A DNA stretch of 64,000 bases from Chryseobacterium ginsenosidimutans (GTDB taxonomy: Bacteria; Bacteroidota; Bacteroidia; Flavobacteriales; Weeksellaceae): contig NZ_JANUCO010000001.1 in the NCBI RefSeq assembly GCF_024807225.1, forward strand, positions 3,782,001 through 3,846,000. The letters are read 5' to 3'. This document shows positions 1-9,144 of this stretch, piece after piece. A model generated the notes under the pieces. The model saw only the letters and a program-made list of their open reading frames with translations. It was not told the origin of the DNA and did no database searches. The stretch's first letter is position 1; each line of letters opens with the position of its first letter. A program made the translations under genes and the position numbers.

Positions 1-53
1 TACAGATTATCGCAAAAGATAAAACACAGAATTTTAAATTCATTAAAAAATAA
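1..53 (+). CDS. 3' end of a T9SS-secreted protein gene (partial)
   Basis: Only the last 16 codons and the stop are inside the window. They read QIIAKDKTQNFKFIKK, nearly the same as the last residues of the next gene (QIISKDKIQNFKFIKK). This basic ending is typical of a type A T9SS C-terminal sorting domain, which directs export across the outer membrane. The bulk of the protein lies upstream, so its function cannot be named. The similarity suggests tandem paralogues. Confidence 0.7.
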   Translation, partial: QIIAKDKTQNFKFIKK

Positions 54-71
54 ACCCTGAAAATAGTAAAT

Positions 72-1619
72 ATGTTAAAAAAACTTCTCGCTCTTGCTTT
101 ATTCTTTGTTTTACAGATAACACAAGCGCAAAACGACTTTATCACCACTTGGCAACCCGGTCTTATCACTACAACTACCGTAGATGCGCCATATGCTGCA
201 ACATCAGATCAAATCTGGTTTCCGGGAATTGGTGAGAACTATTCTATTAATTGGGAAGAAGTAGGATTTCCTGCTCATAGCGGTACAATGAATAATGTGA
301 CTTCCACCAAACAGGTTCTGATAGATTTCGGAACACCACTGAATCCCGGAGGTTCGGCTTCGGCAACCTACAAAATAAAGGTAGGAAACGGAAGCGGAAC
401 TTTTAAACAAATAAGATTCGGGGAAGCGCAATTAGTTAATTTAGGAGAAATGATTCTACCGATTTGGCAGACGTTCGGAAGCTCAGACAAAATCCTGGAA
501 ATAGAACAATGGGGAGATATTTCGTGGTTTTCTATGAACGGAGCTTTTGCAACCTGCAGACTTTTAAAACTTACAGCAACAGATATTCCTAACCTGAATA
601 ATGTAACAGACGCTTCGTTTATGTTTAGCAATACTCCGAGTTTTAACGGGGCTCCTTCTATGCAGAATTGGGATACATCGCATATCGTAAATTTCGGTTC
701 TATGTTTTCACGTCTCGGCGATACTACATTGCTTACAGATATTTTTAATCCGCCTTATTTCAATTCATGGGATATGTCTTCAGCGCAGGATATCAGTTAT
801 ATGTTTGCAGGAAGAGGTCTTTTTAATCAGGATTTAAATGCATGGAATACCTCGAATATAAAAAATATGGCATGGACGTTCGGCAATACCCGCTTTAATG
901 AAAGAATAAACAATTGGGACACTTCAAATGTTACCAATATGGAAGGGATGTTTCATTACAATACCTATTTTGATCAGCCTATCGGTACTTGGAATACCTC
1001 AAAAGTAACACGTATGGGACACATGCTTCACGGATGCACAAGCTTCAACAAGCCCATCGAATCATGGAATGTGAGTAAAGTTACGAGTATGGGATTAATG
1101 CTTTCGGGAGCTCTTACTTTTAATCAATCTCTTGGAAATTGGAATTTAGCAGCTTTAACCAATGGTGGCAATATGTTATTCCAAACCGTATTAAATTGCG
1201 AAAATTACAGCAAAACTCTTTCCGGATGGGCAGATAATCCAAACACAGCCAATAATATTGCTCTTGGATCATTAAGTTCTTTACAATATGCTTCAAATGC
1301 CGTTATTAAAAGAAATATGTTATTTAGTAAAGGATGGCTTTTCAGTGGTGATATTCAAGGAAGCTGTTTTCTTTCAACATCAGACAATTCGTTGAAAAAA
1401 ACTGGTGGAATATATCCTAATCCTGCAACAGAAAACATCCACACCGATCTTATTCATGATGCAACAGACTATAAAATCTTAGACGAAAGCGGAAGAATCG
1501 TCATGAGCGGAAAACTGAATCAGGATACGATAACGATCAGTTCTCTCTTAAAAGGAAATTATATTTTACAGATTATTTCTAAAGATAAAATCCAAAACTT
1601 TAAGTTTATTAAAAAATAG
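72..1619 (+). CDS. BspA-like (DUF285) surface protein with T9SS sorting domain
   Basis: This 515-residue protein starts with a signal peptide (hydrophobic residues 5-17, cleavage near QAQ at 18-20). Residues about 180-400 hold repeated units of the BspA/DUF285 type, with recurring cores such as NWDTSNVTNMEGMF and TWNTSKVTRMGHML. The C-terminus from about residue 449 (YPNPATENI to NFKFIKK) is a type A T9SS sorting domain. The protein is therefore probably exported to the cell surface or released, and may act in adhesion or binding; the ligand is unknown. It lies 18 bp after a gene with the same C-terminal ending and is followed by a strong terminator. Confidence 0.85.
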   Translation: MLKKLLALALFFVLQITQAQNDFITTWQPGLITTTTVDAPYAATSDQIWFPGIGENYSINWEEVGFPAHSGTMNNVTSTKQVLIDFGTPLNPGGSASATYKIKVGNGSGTFKQIRFGEAQLVNLGEMILPIWQTFGSSDKILEIEQWGDISWFSMNGAFATCRLLKLTATDIPNLNNVTDASFMFSNTPSFNGAPSMQNWDTSHIVNFGSMFSRLGDTTLLTDIFNPPYFNSWDMSSAQDISYMFAGRGLFNQDLNAWNTSNIKNMAWTFGNTRFNERINNWDTSNVTNMEGMFHYNTYFDQPIGTWNTSKVTRMGHMLHGCTSFNKPIESWNVSKVTSMGLMLSGALTFNQSLGNWNLAALTNGGNMLFQTVLNCENYSKTLSGWADNPNTANNIALGSLSSLQYASNAVIKRNMLFSKGWLFSGDIQGSCFLSTSDNSLKKTGGIYPNPATENIHTDLIHDATDYKILDESGRIVMSGKLNQDTITISSLLKGNYILQIISKDKIQNFKFIKK

Positions 1620-1621
1620 AA

Positions 1622-1651
1622 AAAGCCTCACGAAATGTGAGGCTTTTTTGT
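1622..1651. terminator. Intrinsic terminator between convergent genes
   Basis: An AAGCCTCAC / GTGAGGCTT stem with a short AAAT-type loop is followed by a T run. It sits just after the BspA-like gene and before the 3' end of purE, so it may serve both strands. Confidence 0.8.
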
Positions 1652-1679
1652 GAATTACAAACGTGAACCGTCATTCATA

Positions 1680-2183
1680 TTATTTATCAAAATGGTTTGG
1701 ATGCTGAGCTTTAATATCATCAACCGTTCCCAATACTTTATCTTTCAAAGAATCCTGATATTTCTGGATATTTTCGGCAACCTTTTCGTCTGCACTTCCA
1801 ATAATTTTTGCGGCTAAAATTCCTGCATTCAAAGCACCGTTCAGAGCCATTGTCGCAACCGGAATTCCTCCCGGCATTTGAAGAATAGAAAGAACAGAAT
1901 CCCAACCGTCAATAGAATTGCTCGACAAAATAGGAACACCAATCACGGGTAGCGTTGTACAACTTGCCACCATTCCGGGAAGATGTGCGGCTCCTCCTGC
2001 TCCTGCAACAATTACTTTCAGACCTCTCTCTTTTGCTGTTTTTGCATATTCAAACATTCTTTCAGGAGTTCTGTGTGCAGAAACCACCGTTAATTCATAC
2101 GGAATATCCAAAGATTTCAAAAAATTTGCTGCCTGTTCCATGATCGGCAAGTCGCTCTGACTTCCCATTATAATTCCTACCAT
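1680..2183 (-). CDS. purE: N5-carboxyaminoimidazole ribonucleotide mutase
   Basis: This 167-residue class I PurE interconverts N5-CAIR and CAIR in de novo purine synthesis, in the cytoplasm. The family signatures are intact: GSQSDLPIM near the N-terminus, SAHRTPERM at about 36-44, the glycine-rich GAGGAAHLPGM and PVIGVPI. Its partner purK lies 5.7 kb away on the same strand, although the two are often adjacent in bacteria. A TAnnTTTG -7 box lies 20 bp upstream, so purE seems to have its own promoter here. Confidence 0.95.
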   Translation of the reverse strand: MVGIIMGSQSDLPIMEQAANFLKSLDIPYELTVVSAHRTPERMFEYAKTAKERGLKVIVAGAGGAAHLPGMVASCTTLPVIGVPILSSNSIDGWDSVLSILQMPGGIPVATMALNGALNAGILAAKIIGSADEKVAENIQKYQDSLKDKVLGTVDDIKAQHPNHFDK

Positions 2184-2203
2184 TCTTCAATTTATTAGAT
2201 CGT

Positions 2204-2211
2204 CAAAGATA
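2204..2211 (-). promoter_or_regulatory. Bacteroidota -7 promoter box for purE
   Basis: The minus strand reads TATCTTTG, matching TAnnTTTG, 20 bp before the purE start. No clear -33 TTG is present at the expected distance. Confidence 0.4.
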
Positions 2212-2484
2212 AAAAAATTATGGCGAATATAAATTCCCCTCTTTTAGTGGAATTTACTTCGAGTATGTTTATTTGATTCAAACATACTGTTCATTTTTTA
2301 ACGCAAAGATTTAATTCAATAGTACTTATTATTAAGTGAGCAAAGATGAATCAACAAGTTGATTTGATGAAGCCCTGTTTCACGCTTCGCAAAGCAAATT
2401 TTATTTGCCTTTGCTTTCTAAAGATAATACGGAATGTAATAAAATGTTTGCTTTAAAAAATAATGGAAAATATAAGTAGATTTT
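2212..2484. other. Intergenic region with degenerate repeat-like sequence
   Basis: No gene is seen. The stretch at about 2298-2420 contains AACGCAAAGATTT and CTTCGCAAAGCAAA motifs. A similar GCAAAG-rich stretch occurs at 9050-9130, which suggests remnants of a dispersed intergenic repeat. Function unknown. Confidence 0.35.
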
Positions 2485-3324
2485 TCAAGAATTATCATTC
2501 CGAAAAACAGAAGGCGAAACACCATGAATCCTTTTAAAGAAACGATTCAGATGGCTTTTATCGGTGAAACCAAATTCGTCTGCGATTTCATTGATCCTCA
2601 TTTCGCTGTATTTTAAACGGTTTTCAATCAATTTCGTTTTATATTCTGTACTATATTCGTTCAATGTTTTTCCGGTTTTATTTTTGAAATAACGACCGAC
2701 ATATGTTTTAGAAACGCCAAATAATTCACTTATTTTTTCACCCGTCAGATTTTCAGGATGATAAATATTCCCGTGAACATAATGAATCATATTGGTTGCT
2801 TTATCCTCCGTTTTTTCATTGATAATTAATGATATTTTCTGAGTTAAATTTCTCGCAACAAGCGTAAGAATCGACTGTACCAAAAGATAAATCACTTCAT
2901 GCGAATAGAGTTTGTCTTTGTCCATTTCAAGAAATAAACTTTTCATTAAATATTCAATCGCCGTTTTATCTTCATCATCGTTAATAATACAGCTCTGAAA
3001 GCCATTAATACTCGAAAAAGCCTGTTCAAGACGTTTTAAAAAAGCATTTTCAATCGTATTATTCTGGAAAAAAACTCGGTTAAACCTAATGAAAAATAAT
3101 TGCGTCGTTGTTTCAAAATTAAAGCTGTGAGAATCTTCGGGTTTCAGTAAAAAAACATTTCCTTTTTTATATTCAAATTCATTTCCGTTAATCTCCTGAA
3201 AACCACTTCCCGCGACAATATAAACGAGTTCAAAAAAGCTGACACTGTGCTCTCCGCGCGGACAAACATCCATCGGTTCTTTTAAAACCAATTCAAAAGG
3301 CTGTTGCAGATAATCTTTTTTCAT
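2485..3324 (-). CDS. AraC family transcriptional regulator
   Basis: From the chosen start (MKKDYLQQPF) the protein has 279 residues. The frame extends upstream to 3396, but those 24 extra residues are not protein-like and run into the divergent gene's leader. The N-terminal half is a cupin-type sensing domain. The C-terminal 100 residues form the two helix-turn-helix units of AraC/XylS proteins (GEKISELFGVSKTYVGRYF and INEIADEFGFTDKSHLNRFF, ending HGVSPSVFR). It is transcribed away from the quinone-oxidoreductase-like gene at 3415, with about 90 bp between the starts, so it may control that gene. The effector is unknown. Confidence 0.85.
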   Translation of the reverse strand: MKKDYLQQPFELVLKEPMDVCPRGEHSVSFFELVYIVAGSGFQEINGNEFEYKKGNVFLLKPEDSHSFNFETTTQLFFIRFNRVFFQNNTIENAFLKRLEQAFSSINGFQSCIINDDEDKTAIEYLMKSLFLEMDKDKLYSHEVIYLLVQSILTLVARNLTQKISLIINEKTEDKATNMIHYVHGNIYHPENLTGEKISELFGVSKTYVGRYFKNKTGKTLNEYSTEYKTKLIENRLKYSEMRINEIADEFGFTDKSHLNRFFKRIHGVSPSVFRNDNS

Positions 3325-3414
3325 AACAATTATATACTCTTTTATGGTGTAAAAATACAACTTTCTCAACATTAAAAATATCGAAATTTGTATCATAATT
3401 AATTCAATATCAAA

Positions 3415-4392
3415 ATGAAAGCAATCGTATTAGAACAATTCGGAAAACCATTAGAAATAAGAGAAATGGAAAAACCTCAGCCAAAAGCGCATGAAGTTTT
3501 AGTAAAAATAAAAGCAAGCGGACTGAATCCTTTAGATATAAAGATAAAAGAAGGACAAGCCGCTCATGCCGAAGTGACACTACCCATGATTTTAGGAATC
3601 GATATGGCAGGAATTGTAGAAGAAATCGGGAAAGACGTGAAAAATTTCAAAATAGGAGATGAGGTTTTCGGAATGGTCGGAGGTGTCGGAAATAATCCCG
3701 GAACATTGGCTGAATATATTGCCGCAGACGCAGATCTTCTCGCTTTAAAACCTAAAAACGTTACATTTAAAGAAGCTGCAGCTACTCCCTTGATTTTTAT
3801 TACATCTTGGGAAGGTTTGGTCGGTAAAATGAATATCAAAAAAGATGAAGATGTCTTAATTCATGCCGGAAACGGAGGTGTTGGTCATGTTGCTTTACAA
3901 ATCGCTTTGGCAAAAGGCGCAAAAGTTTTCACCACTGTAAAATCTGAAAATATGGAAGCCATAAAACAATATCCTGTCGAAATTATCAACACAGACAAAT
4001 TATCTGTAGAAAAATATGTCCAGCAATTCACCAACGGAAATGGTTTTGATGCGATCCTCGATACAATTGGTCTTTTAGATGATTCTTTTAAAGCCGTGAA
4101 ACAATATTCAGGTCATGTTGCCAGTATTTTGGGTTGGGGAACGTACAGCATCGCGTCTTTATCTTTCAGAAATGCCACCTATTCCGGAGTTTTCACTTTG
4201 TATCCTTTGTTATCGGGGAAAAACAGAAAACGTTTCGGCGAAATTTTAAAAGAAGCAGCCCACTTATTTGAAACCGGAAAATTAAAAATCATGGTTGATG
4301 AAAAATCGTATTCACTGGAACAAACCAATGAAGCGTTTGCAGACATGGAAAATAGAATTTCCAAAGGGAAAACCGTTGTAGAAATCGATTAA
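3415..4392 (+). CDS. NADP-dependent zinc-free alcohol dehydrogenase/quinone oxidoreductase family protein
   Basis: This 325-residue protein belongs to the MDR superfamily. The N-terminal GroES-like domain has GLNPLDIKIKEGQ and ILGIDMAGIVEEIG. The Rossmann domain has the nucleotide-binding loop HAGNGGVGHVALQIA at about 148-162. The catalytic and structural zinc cysteines of true alcohol dehydrogenases are absent, which fits the quinone reductase/enoyl reductase branch. It probably reduces a quinone or reactive enone with NADPH. It is divergent from an AraC regulator, so substrate-induced control is plausible but inferred. Confidence 0.85.
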   Translation: MKAIVLEQFGKPLEIREMEKPQPKAHEVLVKIKASGLNPLDIKIKEGQAAHAEVTLPMILGIDMAGIVEEIGKDVKNFKIGDEVFGMVGGVGNNPGTLAEYIAADADLLALKPKNVTFKEAAATPLIFITSWEGLVGKMNIKKDEDVLIHAGNGGVGHVALQIALAKGAKVFTTVKSENMEAIKQYPVEIINTDKLSVEKYVQQFTNGNGFDAILDTIGLLDDSFKAVKQYSGHVASILGWGTYSIASLSFRNATYSGVFTLYPLLSGKNRKRFGEILKEAAHLFETGKLKIMVDEKSYSLEQTNEAFADMENRISKGKTVVEID

Positions 4393-4466
4393 CAGTAAAA
4401 CACAGAAATTTTCTGTTACCTAAATAACTTTAGAAACTGTACCCCTCAATATTTTATTAAATTAAA

Positions 4467-4474
4467 TACATTTG
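4467..4474 (+). promoter_or_regulatory. -7 promoter box for the EamA transporter gene
   Basis: TACATTTG matches TAnnTTTG and lies 16 bp before the start codon at 4491. No good -33 TTG was seen. Confidence 0.4.
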
Positions 4475-4490
4475 TTGCTTAATAATTTAA

Positions 4491-5393
4491 ATGAAGGATT
4501 ACAAACTGACTCTTGCCATTTTCACCGTAGCCATTGTTTGGGGCACTACTTTTTTGTCGATTCGGGTGGCGGTTGAAACCATTCCGGCTTGGTTTGTGGC
4601 AGGAATCAGGCAGTTTCTGGCTTCGATTATCATGCTTTGCATTCTTCTTTACCGTGGACAATTTCAGTGGATCGGCTGGAAAAATCTAGGGTATCAACTT
4701 ATTTTTTCTTCATTAATGCTGATTATCGCCAACGGATTGACAACCGTAGCAGAAGAAACTTTGACGAGCAGTCTGACTTCATTAATGAGCGCCACCTCTC
4801 CTATTGTTGTATTTTTGGGAAGTCTCGCTCTTGGTTTACAAAAATTTACTTTCCGAGCGTTGATCGGTCTTTTGATGTGTTTCGGAGGAGTTCTTTTTAT
4901 TTTCTGGGACGGCATAAAAGATTTCGCCAATCCCGATTATCGATTCGGAATTTTGCTTTTATTATTTGCCATTTCAGGTTGGGCTTCGGGAACGATTTTT
5001 ACTAAAAAACTCAATATTCAGAGTAAAAATATTTCTTTAAATCTGTTTTATCAATTTGCTTTTGCGGGAATTGTACAGATTATCTTCGCCTTCTCATTTT
5101 CAGAAAATTACAATTTCGAAAACTGGACGCTGAAAAGTATTTCCGCCATGATTTATCTATCGGTTTTTGGTTCTGTGGCTGCATTTTTTGCGTATCATTA
5201 CGCGCTCACAAAAGTTTCTCCGGTTCAGGTTTCTATTTTGGCTTATTTCAATACCATTATTTCTATATTTTTGAGCTGGCTGATTTTGGATGAAGAAATT
5301 TCCCTGAAATTTGTCCTTGCCGCAGTTTTGATTATTTTTGGAGTGTTTGTGATTAATTATAATCCGCAGATGTTTAAAAAACAGAGAATTTAA
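4491..5393 (+). CDS. DMT superfamily (EamA) transporter
   Basis: The 300-residue protein is almost entirely hydrophobic, with about ten membrane segments arranged as two EamA repeats. The first starts at AIVWGTTFLSIRVAVE and the second at about residue 155 with LLFAISGWASGTIF. It is an inner-membrane exporter or importer of small metabolites. The substrate cannot be read from the sequence. It has its own likely promoter and is followed by a separate secreted-protein gene. Confidence 0.88.
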   Translation: MKDYKLTLAIFTVAIVWGTTFLSIRVAVETIPAWFVAGIRQFLASIIMLCILLYRGQFQWIGWKNLGYQLIFSSLMLIIANGLTTVAEETLTSSLTSLMSATSPIVVFLGSLALGLQKFTFRALIGLLMCFGGVLFIFWDGIKDFANPDYRFGILLLLFAISGWASGTIFTKKLNIQSKNISLNLFYQFAFAGIVQIIFAFSFSENYNFENWTLKSISAMIYLSVFGSVAAFFAYHYALTKVSPVQVSILAYFNTIISIFLSWLILDEEISLKFVLAAVLIIFGVFVINYNPQMFKKQRI

Positions 5394-5520
5394 TAAAATG
5401 AAATGATTTAATGGAGAAAATTAATTTATTCATAATCAAATAAAGGTCATTAATTGCGTGATCAAATATTTCTGCATAATTTTAGTTCTACTAAAAACTA
5501 AAATTTTTTAAGCAATAACT

Positions 5521-6333
5521 ATGAAACAAATTTCATTAATTTTTATTTTCATCTCATCATTATTTTTAGCTCAGGAAGTTAAATACACAGATTTCGAAAT
5601 TCAAAAAAAATTAGATTCTATAAAAACAGAAGGCAACCTCCTCTTCTCTCTCGAAAATTCTTCTTGGCAAGCTACAGATCTTGCAAGGGAAAATAAAAAA
5701 ATTGGTGAAAATTTAGGCGGTTATCTTACCTACAAAAGTAATGACACTGTAAAAACCGCAATTTTAAACAAAGGTCAAAATCTTATCATTGCAGAATATT
5801 CTTTTAAAAATAATTCGAAAAAGCCTGTAAAAGAGAACCTTTCTCAAAGAAATCTAAATCCTGTTGAAAGTGCATTAAAAAACATTCGTGCAAAAGTAAT
5901 CTCACAATTATCGGATCCAAAATACGAAGTTGGAGTTCCTGAAGGATATAATTTAAATATAATTACGATTCCATTTAATGGAAATTATAAAAACTATATT
6001 ATCGCTGGATCTTCTGATTCTAATGTAATCCCGTTTGGAAATGATTATCTGTTTGTTTCTGATAAAGAAGGAAATATAATTTCAAATAAGAAATTTCATT
6101 CAAGATTAATTCCGACAGCGACATCAATGCAGGACGGAAGTACAGTAACCATGTCTTCACACAGCCATTTGAGAACAAATCCTTTTATTTCTGCCACTGA
6201 TATTTGCACTTTTAGATTGTATGCGCCATTTTCAAAATTGGAAGAATTTTCTGTTTATTCTCCCGCATTAGGAGGCTATATGATCTATAATTATAAGAAA
6301 GACAGTCTTGTGAAAGCTAAAGATCCTAAGTAA
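5521..6333 (+). CDS. Hypothetical secreted protein
   Basis: The protein has 270 residues with an N-terminal signal peptide (MKQISLIFIFISSLFLAQ). No known domain was recognised. The middle is mixed polar sequence; the C-terminal part contains TVTMSSHSHLRTNPFISATD, a serine/histidine-rich stretch. It is followed 23 bp later by another small secreted-protein gene, so the two probably form an operon. Confidence 0.7.
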   Translation: MKQISLIFIFISSLFLAQEVKYTDFEIQKKLDSIKTEGNLLFSLENSSWQATDLARENKKIGENLGGYLTYKSNDTVKTAILNKGQNLIIAEYSFKNNSKKPVKENLSQRNLNPVESALKNIRAKVISQLSDPKYEVGVPEGYNLNIITIPFNGNYKNYIIAGSSDSNVIPFGNDYLFVSDKEGNIISNKKFHSRLIPTATSMQDGSTVTMSSHSHLRTNPFISATDICTFRLYAPFSKLEEFSVYSPALGGYMIYNYKKDSLVKAKDPK

Positions 6334-6356
6334 TGAGAATTTTTTTTGATTAAACC

Positions 6357-6959
6357 ATGAATAAAATCATTTCATTATTTCTCACTATATTTCCTCTATT
6401 CTATTTTTCACAAAAAGAAAATGTAACAACTTCACAGGCTTCTTATCCCGTCACAGAAACAAAAGAATATAAAAAAGGATCGAAAAAAAATAATAACACA
6501 ATTTTTTTTGAAGTTCATCCTGAACAAAAAATTTCCAAGCTTTTTAATGAGCGTTGCTATCTGGAAAAAAATGAAGATTATTTTACGGCTTATATTATTA
6601 ATGACAATGACTTTTGTTTTGAATTGACCTTACAGGATGGTGATTTATTTATTATTCAAGAAGCTCAAAACCGAAACGGAGAATGGATTCCTATTGAACA
6701 TTGGATATATAGTGATTGTGGAAATAGCTATGATAACTCGTTAATTTTAGCTCCAAAAACTTCTGCTTCTTTTCCTGTTAAAATCCAAAAAGGTGATTTC
6801 AAAACCAAGATTAGACTTAAAATGAAAGATCTAAGATCTAAAAATATCTATTACTCAAAATCATTTGAAGGAATGATTAATCAATCTGCTTTTAAAAATC
6901 CGGATTGGAAGAAGCCTGATCACGGATATTCTCATTTGAGTTATTTTGATGAGAAATAA
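6357..6959 (+). CDS. Hypothetical secreted protein
   Basis: The 200-residue product has a signal peptide (MNKIISLFLTIFPLFYFSQ) and no recognised domain. The mature part looks like an all-beta extracytoplasmic protein, with NRNGEWIPIEHWIYSDCGNS in the centre. It follows the preceding secreted-protein gene by 23 bp and is probably cotranscribed with it. Confidence 0.7.
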   Translation: MNKIISLFLTIFPLFYFSQKENVTTSQASYPVTETKEYKKGSKKNNNTIFFEVHPEQKISKLFNERCYLEKNEDYFTAYIINDNDFCFELTLQDGDLFIIQEAQNRNGEWIPIEHWIYSDCGNSYDNSLILAPKTSASFPVKIQKGDFKTKIRLKMKDLRSKNIYYSKSFEGMINQSAFKNPDWKKPDHGYSHLSYFDEK

Positions 6960-6972
6960 AAACTAGATTCTC

Positions 6973-6980
6973 TATATTTG
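6973..6980 (+). promoter_or_regulatory. Promoter for the lipoprotein gene at 7012
   Basis: TATATTTG matches the -7 consensus. A TTG at 6946-6948 lies 24 bp upstream, slightly longer than the usual spacing. The predicted start of transcription is about 25 bp before the ATG. Confidence 0.5.
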
Positions 6981-7011
6981 CACCTCAAAATTAATACCTC
7001 TTCAATTTAAA

Positions 7012-7824
7012 ATGAAAAAATTATTTGCAATATTTTCAATTCTATTTTTACTTTCATGTAATAACGACGATGATTCAGCTCAGGAGCAGAAATGTTACAT
7101 AACAAAATTTAACAAGGTAACAATATCTGTTACTGGGCAACAGTTATATACTTCCGAATACGTATACGACGGGAATAAAATCATAAAAAAATTGGATTAT
7201 TCGCTGATACAAAATAATACATCCGGACCTCCAACTTATGAACCTCAGTTAAAAAGCACTATCAATGTTGAGTATAATTCTATTGGTCAACCTATAAAAA
7301 TCATTGAACCTATAGATTCTTCTAATAATCAATACATCGAATATCTTTCTTATGATAATCAAGGAAAATTATCTGAAAAGAATAGAGTTTTAAGTAATTA
7401 TAATGACGGCAGCAGCTACACCAAAAATTTTAAGTATTCTTATGATTCTAATAACAAAATAATTTTTATTTCTGAAAAATCGACCAACAGTTGGGGAGAT
7501 ATTTATGATGAAAATACTAAAACACTTACTTACGATGCAGATGGAAATCTTAGAGTAATTGAACAAATAAACACTAACACATCCGGATATAAAATTGTCA
7601 CCAAATATGATAATTATGACACTTATAAAAATCCATATGCGAATGTAAATGTTCCTTTTGAAGATATTTTCTTCTTGAGACTTTCTAAAAACAATTACAG
7701 GAAATATAGTAAAACAACTTACATAAATGGTAATCCGACTTCTCCGTATGAAAGCAGCGAAATAAGTGGCTACGAATATAACGAAAATGGATATCCTCGA
7801 TTCGCAGAATATAAATGTAACTAA
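7012..7824 (+). CDS. Hypothetical lipoprotein with YD-repeat-like sequence
   Basis: The 270-residue product has a lipoprotein signal with the lipobox cysteine at residue 16 (LFLLSCNNDDDSA). The acidic stretch after the cysteine resembles Bacteroidota surface-export signals. The rest holds repeated strands such as LSYDNQGKLSEKNRV, YSYDSNNKIIFISEK and LTYDADGNLRVIEQ, which resemble YD/RHS-type beta repeats. It is probably membrane-anchored at the cell envelope; its role is unknown. It ends at a strong terminator. Confidence 0.75.
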   Translation: MKKLFAIFSILFLLSCNNDDDSAQEQKCYITKFNKVTISVTGQQLYTSEYVYDGNKIIKKLDYSLIQNNTSGPPTYEPQLKSTINVEYNSIGQPIKIIEPIDSSNNQYIEYLSYDNQGKLSEKNRVLSNYNDGSSYTKNFKYSYDSNNKIIFISEKSTNSWGDIYDENTKTLTYDADGNLRVIEQINTNTSGYKIVTKYDNYDTYKNPYANVNVPFEDIFFLRLSKNNYRKYSKTTYINGNPTSPYESSEISGYEYNENGYPRFAEYKCN

Positions 7825-7831
7825 AAATAAA

Positions 7832-7859
7832 AAAGACTGCCCTCAAAAGCAGTCTTTTT
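7832..7859. terminator. Intrinsic terminator between convergent genes
   Basis: AAAGACTGC (7832-7840) pairs with GCAGTCTTT (7849-7857), with an A run before and a T run after. It can stop the lipoprotein gene and perhaps also purK from the other side. Confidence 0.8.
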
Positions 7860-7878
7860 CAATATAATAAAAGTTCAA

Positions 7879-8991
7879 TTATTCCGCAATCACTCTCACC
7901 ATTTCCTTCACCATTACCAATTTCTCCATCAATTCTTCTTTAGAATCTGCCAGAACATTGATGTGTCCCATCTTTCTTCCCGGCTTGGTTTCTGTTTTTC
8001 CGTACAGGTGAATGTAGGTTTCCGGTAGTCTCAAAACGTCTTCCATTCCTTCATAAATTACTTTTCCTGAATAACCTTCTGCCCCTACCAAATTCAACAT
8101 TCCGCTGTAAATGATGGCATCCGTATCAGCCAAAGGTAGATTTTTCACCACACGATACATTTGCTCAAATTGTGAATTGGCATTTCCTTCTTGACTTTGA
8201 TGTCCTGAATTATGCAATCTCGGAGCCGTTTCGTTGACCCACACTTTCCCTTCTTTATCTAAAAATAATTCGATGGCAAAAAGTCCCGGAGAATTGATGG
8301 CATTTAAGAATTTTTCTGTAATAACATTAATTTGTTCTTCAATATTTTCTTCTAAGAAAACCGGACAAATATTAAAATCCAGTAAATTCAGTTTCGGATC
8401 GGCAACCATTTCTGTCACTGGGAAAATTTTCGTTTCTCCGCTTTCATTTCTAGCAACGATAACAGAAAGTTCTTTGTCGATATCAACCAGCTTTTCGATG
8501 ACAGAAGCTTCTGTCCAAAAATCCTGTAATTCCAGTTCATTTTTAATGACCTGAACCCCTTTTCCGTCGTATCCTCCTGTATTCATTTTTTGAACAAAAG
8601 GCAAAGGCATCGTAATTTCTTCATCACTGTTCCAAATCACCTGAAATTCCGGACTTGGAATATCGTGAGCTTTATAAAATTCTTTCTGAAGGATTTTTTG
8701 CTGAATCGTTTTAATAATATTAGAATTCGGAACGACTTTTATTCCCTGATTTTCCAGTTCAGCGAGAGCATCTGCATTTACATGTTCGATCTCGATCGTT
8801 ACCACATCTTTATCTTTACCGAAATTGAGAACGGTTTCATAATCATTAAAACTTCCTTGCGTAAAGTAAGAAATATTGTGACAAGGCGCATCAGAAGCCG
8901 GATCTAATGTATAAAATTCATCATCGTATTTCAAAGCTTCCTGAATCAGCATTCTTCCAAGCTGTCCTCCTCCTAAAATTCCTATTTTCAT
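7879..8991 (-). CDS. purK: 5-(carboxyamino)imidazole ribonucleotide synthase
   Basis: From the start MKIGILGGGQLGRML the protein has 370 residues. The frame is open to 9060, but the 23 extra residues are lysine/asparagine-rich and lie upstream of the conserved PurK N-terminus. PurK is an ATP-grasp enzyme that makes N5-CAIR from AIR, bicarbonate and ATP. Visible motifs are GGGQLGRM, the ATP-grasp VQKMNTGGYDGKGVQV and the metal site WVNETAPRLHNSGH. Its product feeds PurE at 1680-2183, downstream on the same strand but separated by seven genes. Confidence 0.94.
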   Translation of the reverse strand: MKIGILGGGQLGRMLIQEALKYDDEFYTLDPASDAPCHNISYFTQGSFNDYETVLNFGKDKDVVTIEIEHVNADALAELENQGIKVVPNSNIIKTIQQKILQKEFYKAHDIPSPEFQVIWNSDEEITMPLPFVQKMNTGGYDGKGVQVIKNELELQDFWTEASVIEKLVDIDKELSVIVARNESGETKIFPVTEMVADPKLNLLDFNICPVFLEENIEEQINVITEKFLNAINSPGLFAIELFLDKEGKVWVNETAPRLHNSGHQSQEGNANSQFEQMYRVVKNLPLADTDAIIYSGMLNLVGAEGYSGKVIYEGMEDVLRLPETYIHLYGKTETKPGRKMGHINVLADSKEELMEKLVMVKEMVRVIAE

Positions 8992-9144
8992 TTTTTTACT
9001 TTTATTTTTTCTGTTAGATTTAAAATTTACTTTAAAAATGATTAAAACTTTTAAACGCAAAGTCCGCTACTATTTTTTGAAAAATTTACTGCTAATTTTT
9101 CGTTCGCAAAGGCGTTTCACTCAGCAAAGAACAATTTGGTTTTA

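Noticed and set aside
3325..3396. Longer N-terminus for the AraC regulator
   Set aside because: The extra 24 residues are not typical of the family; MKKDYL at 3324 is the natural start.
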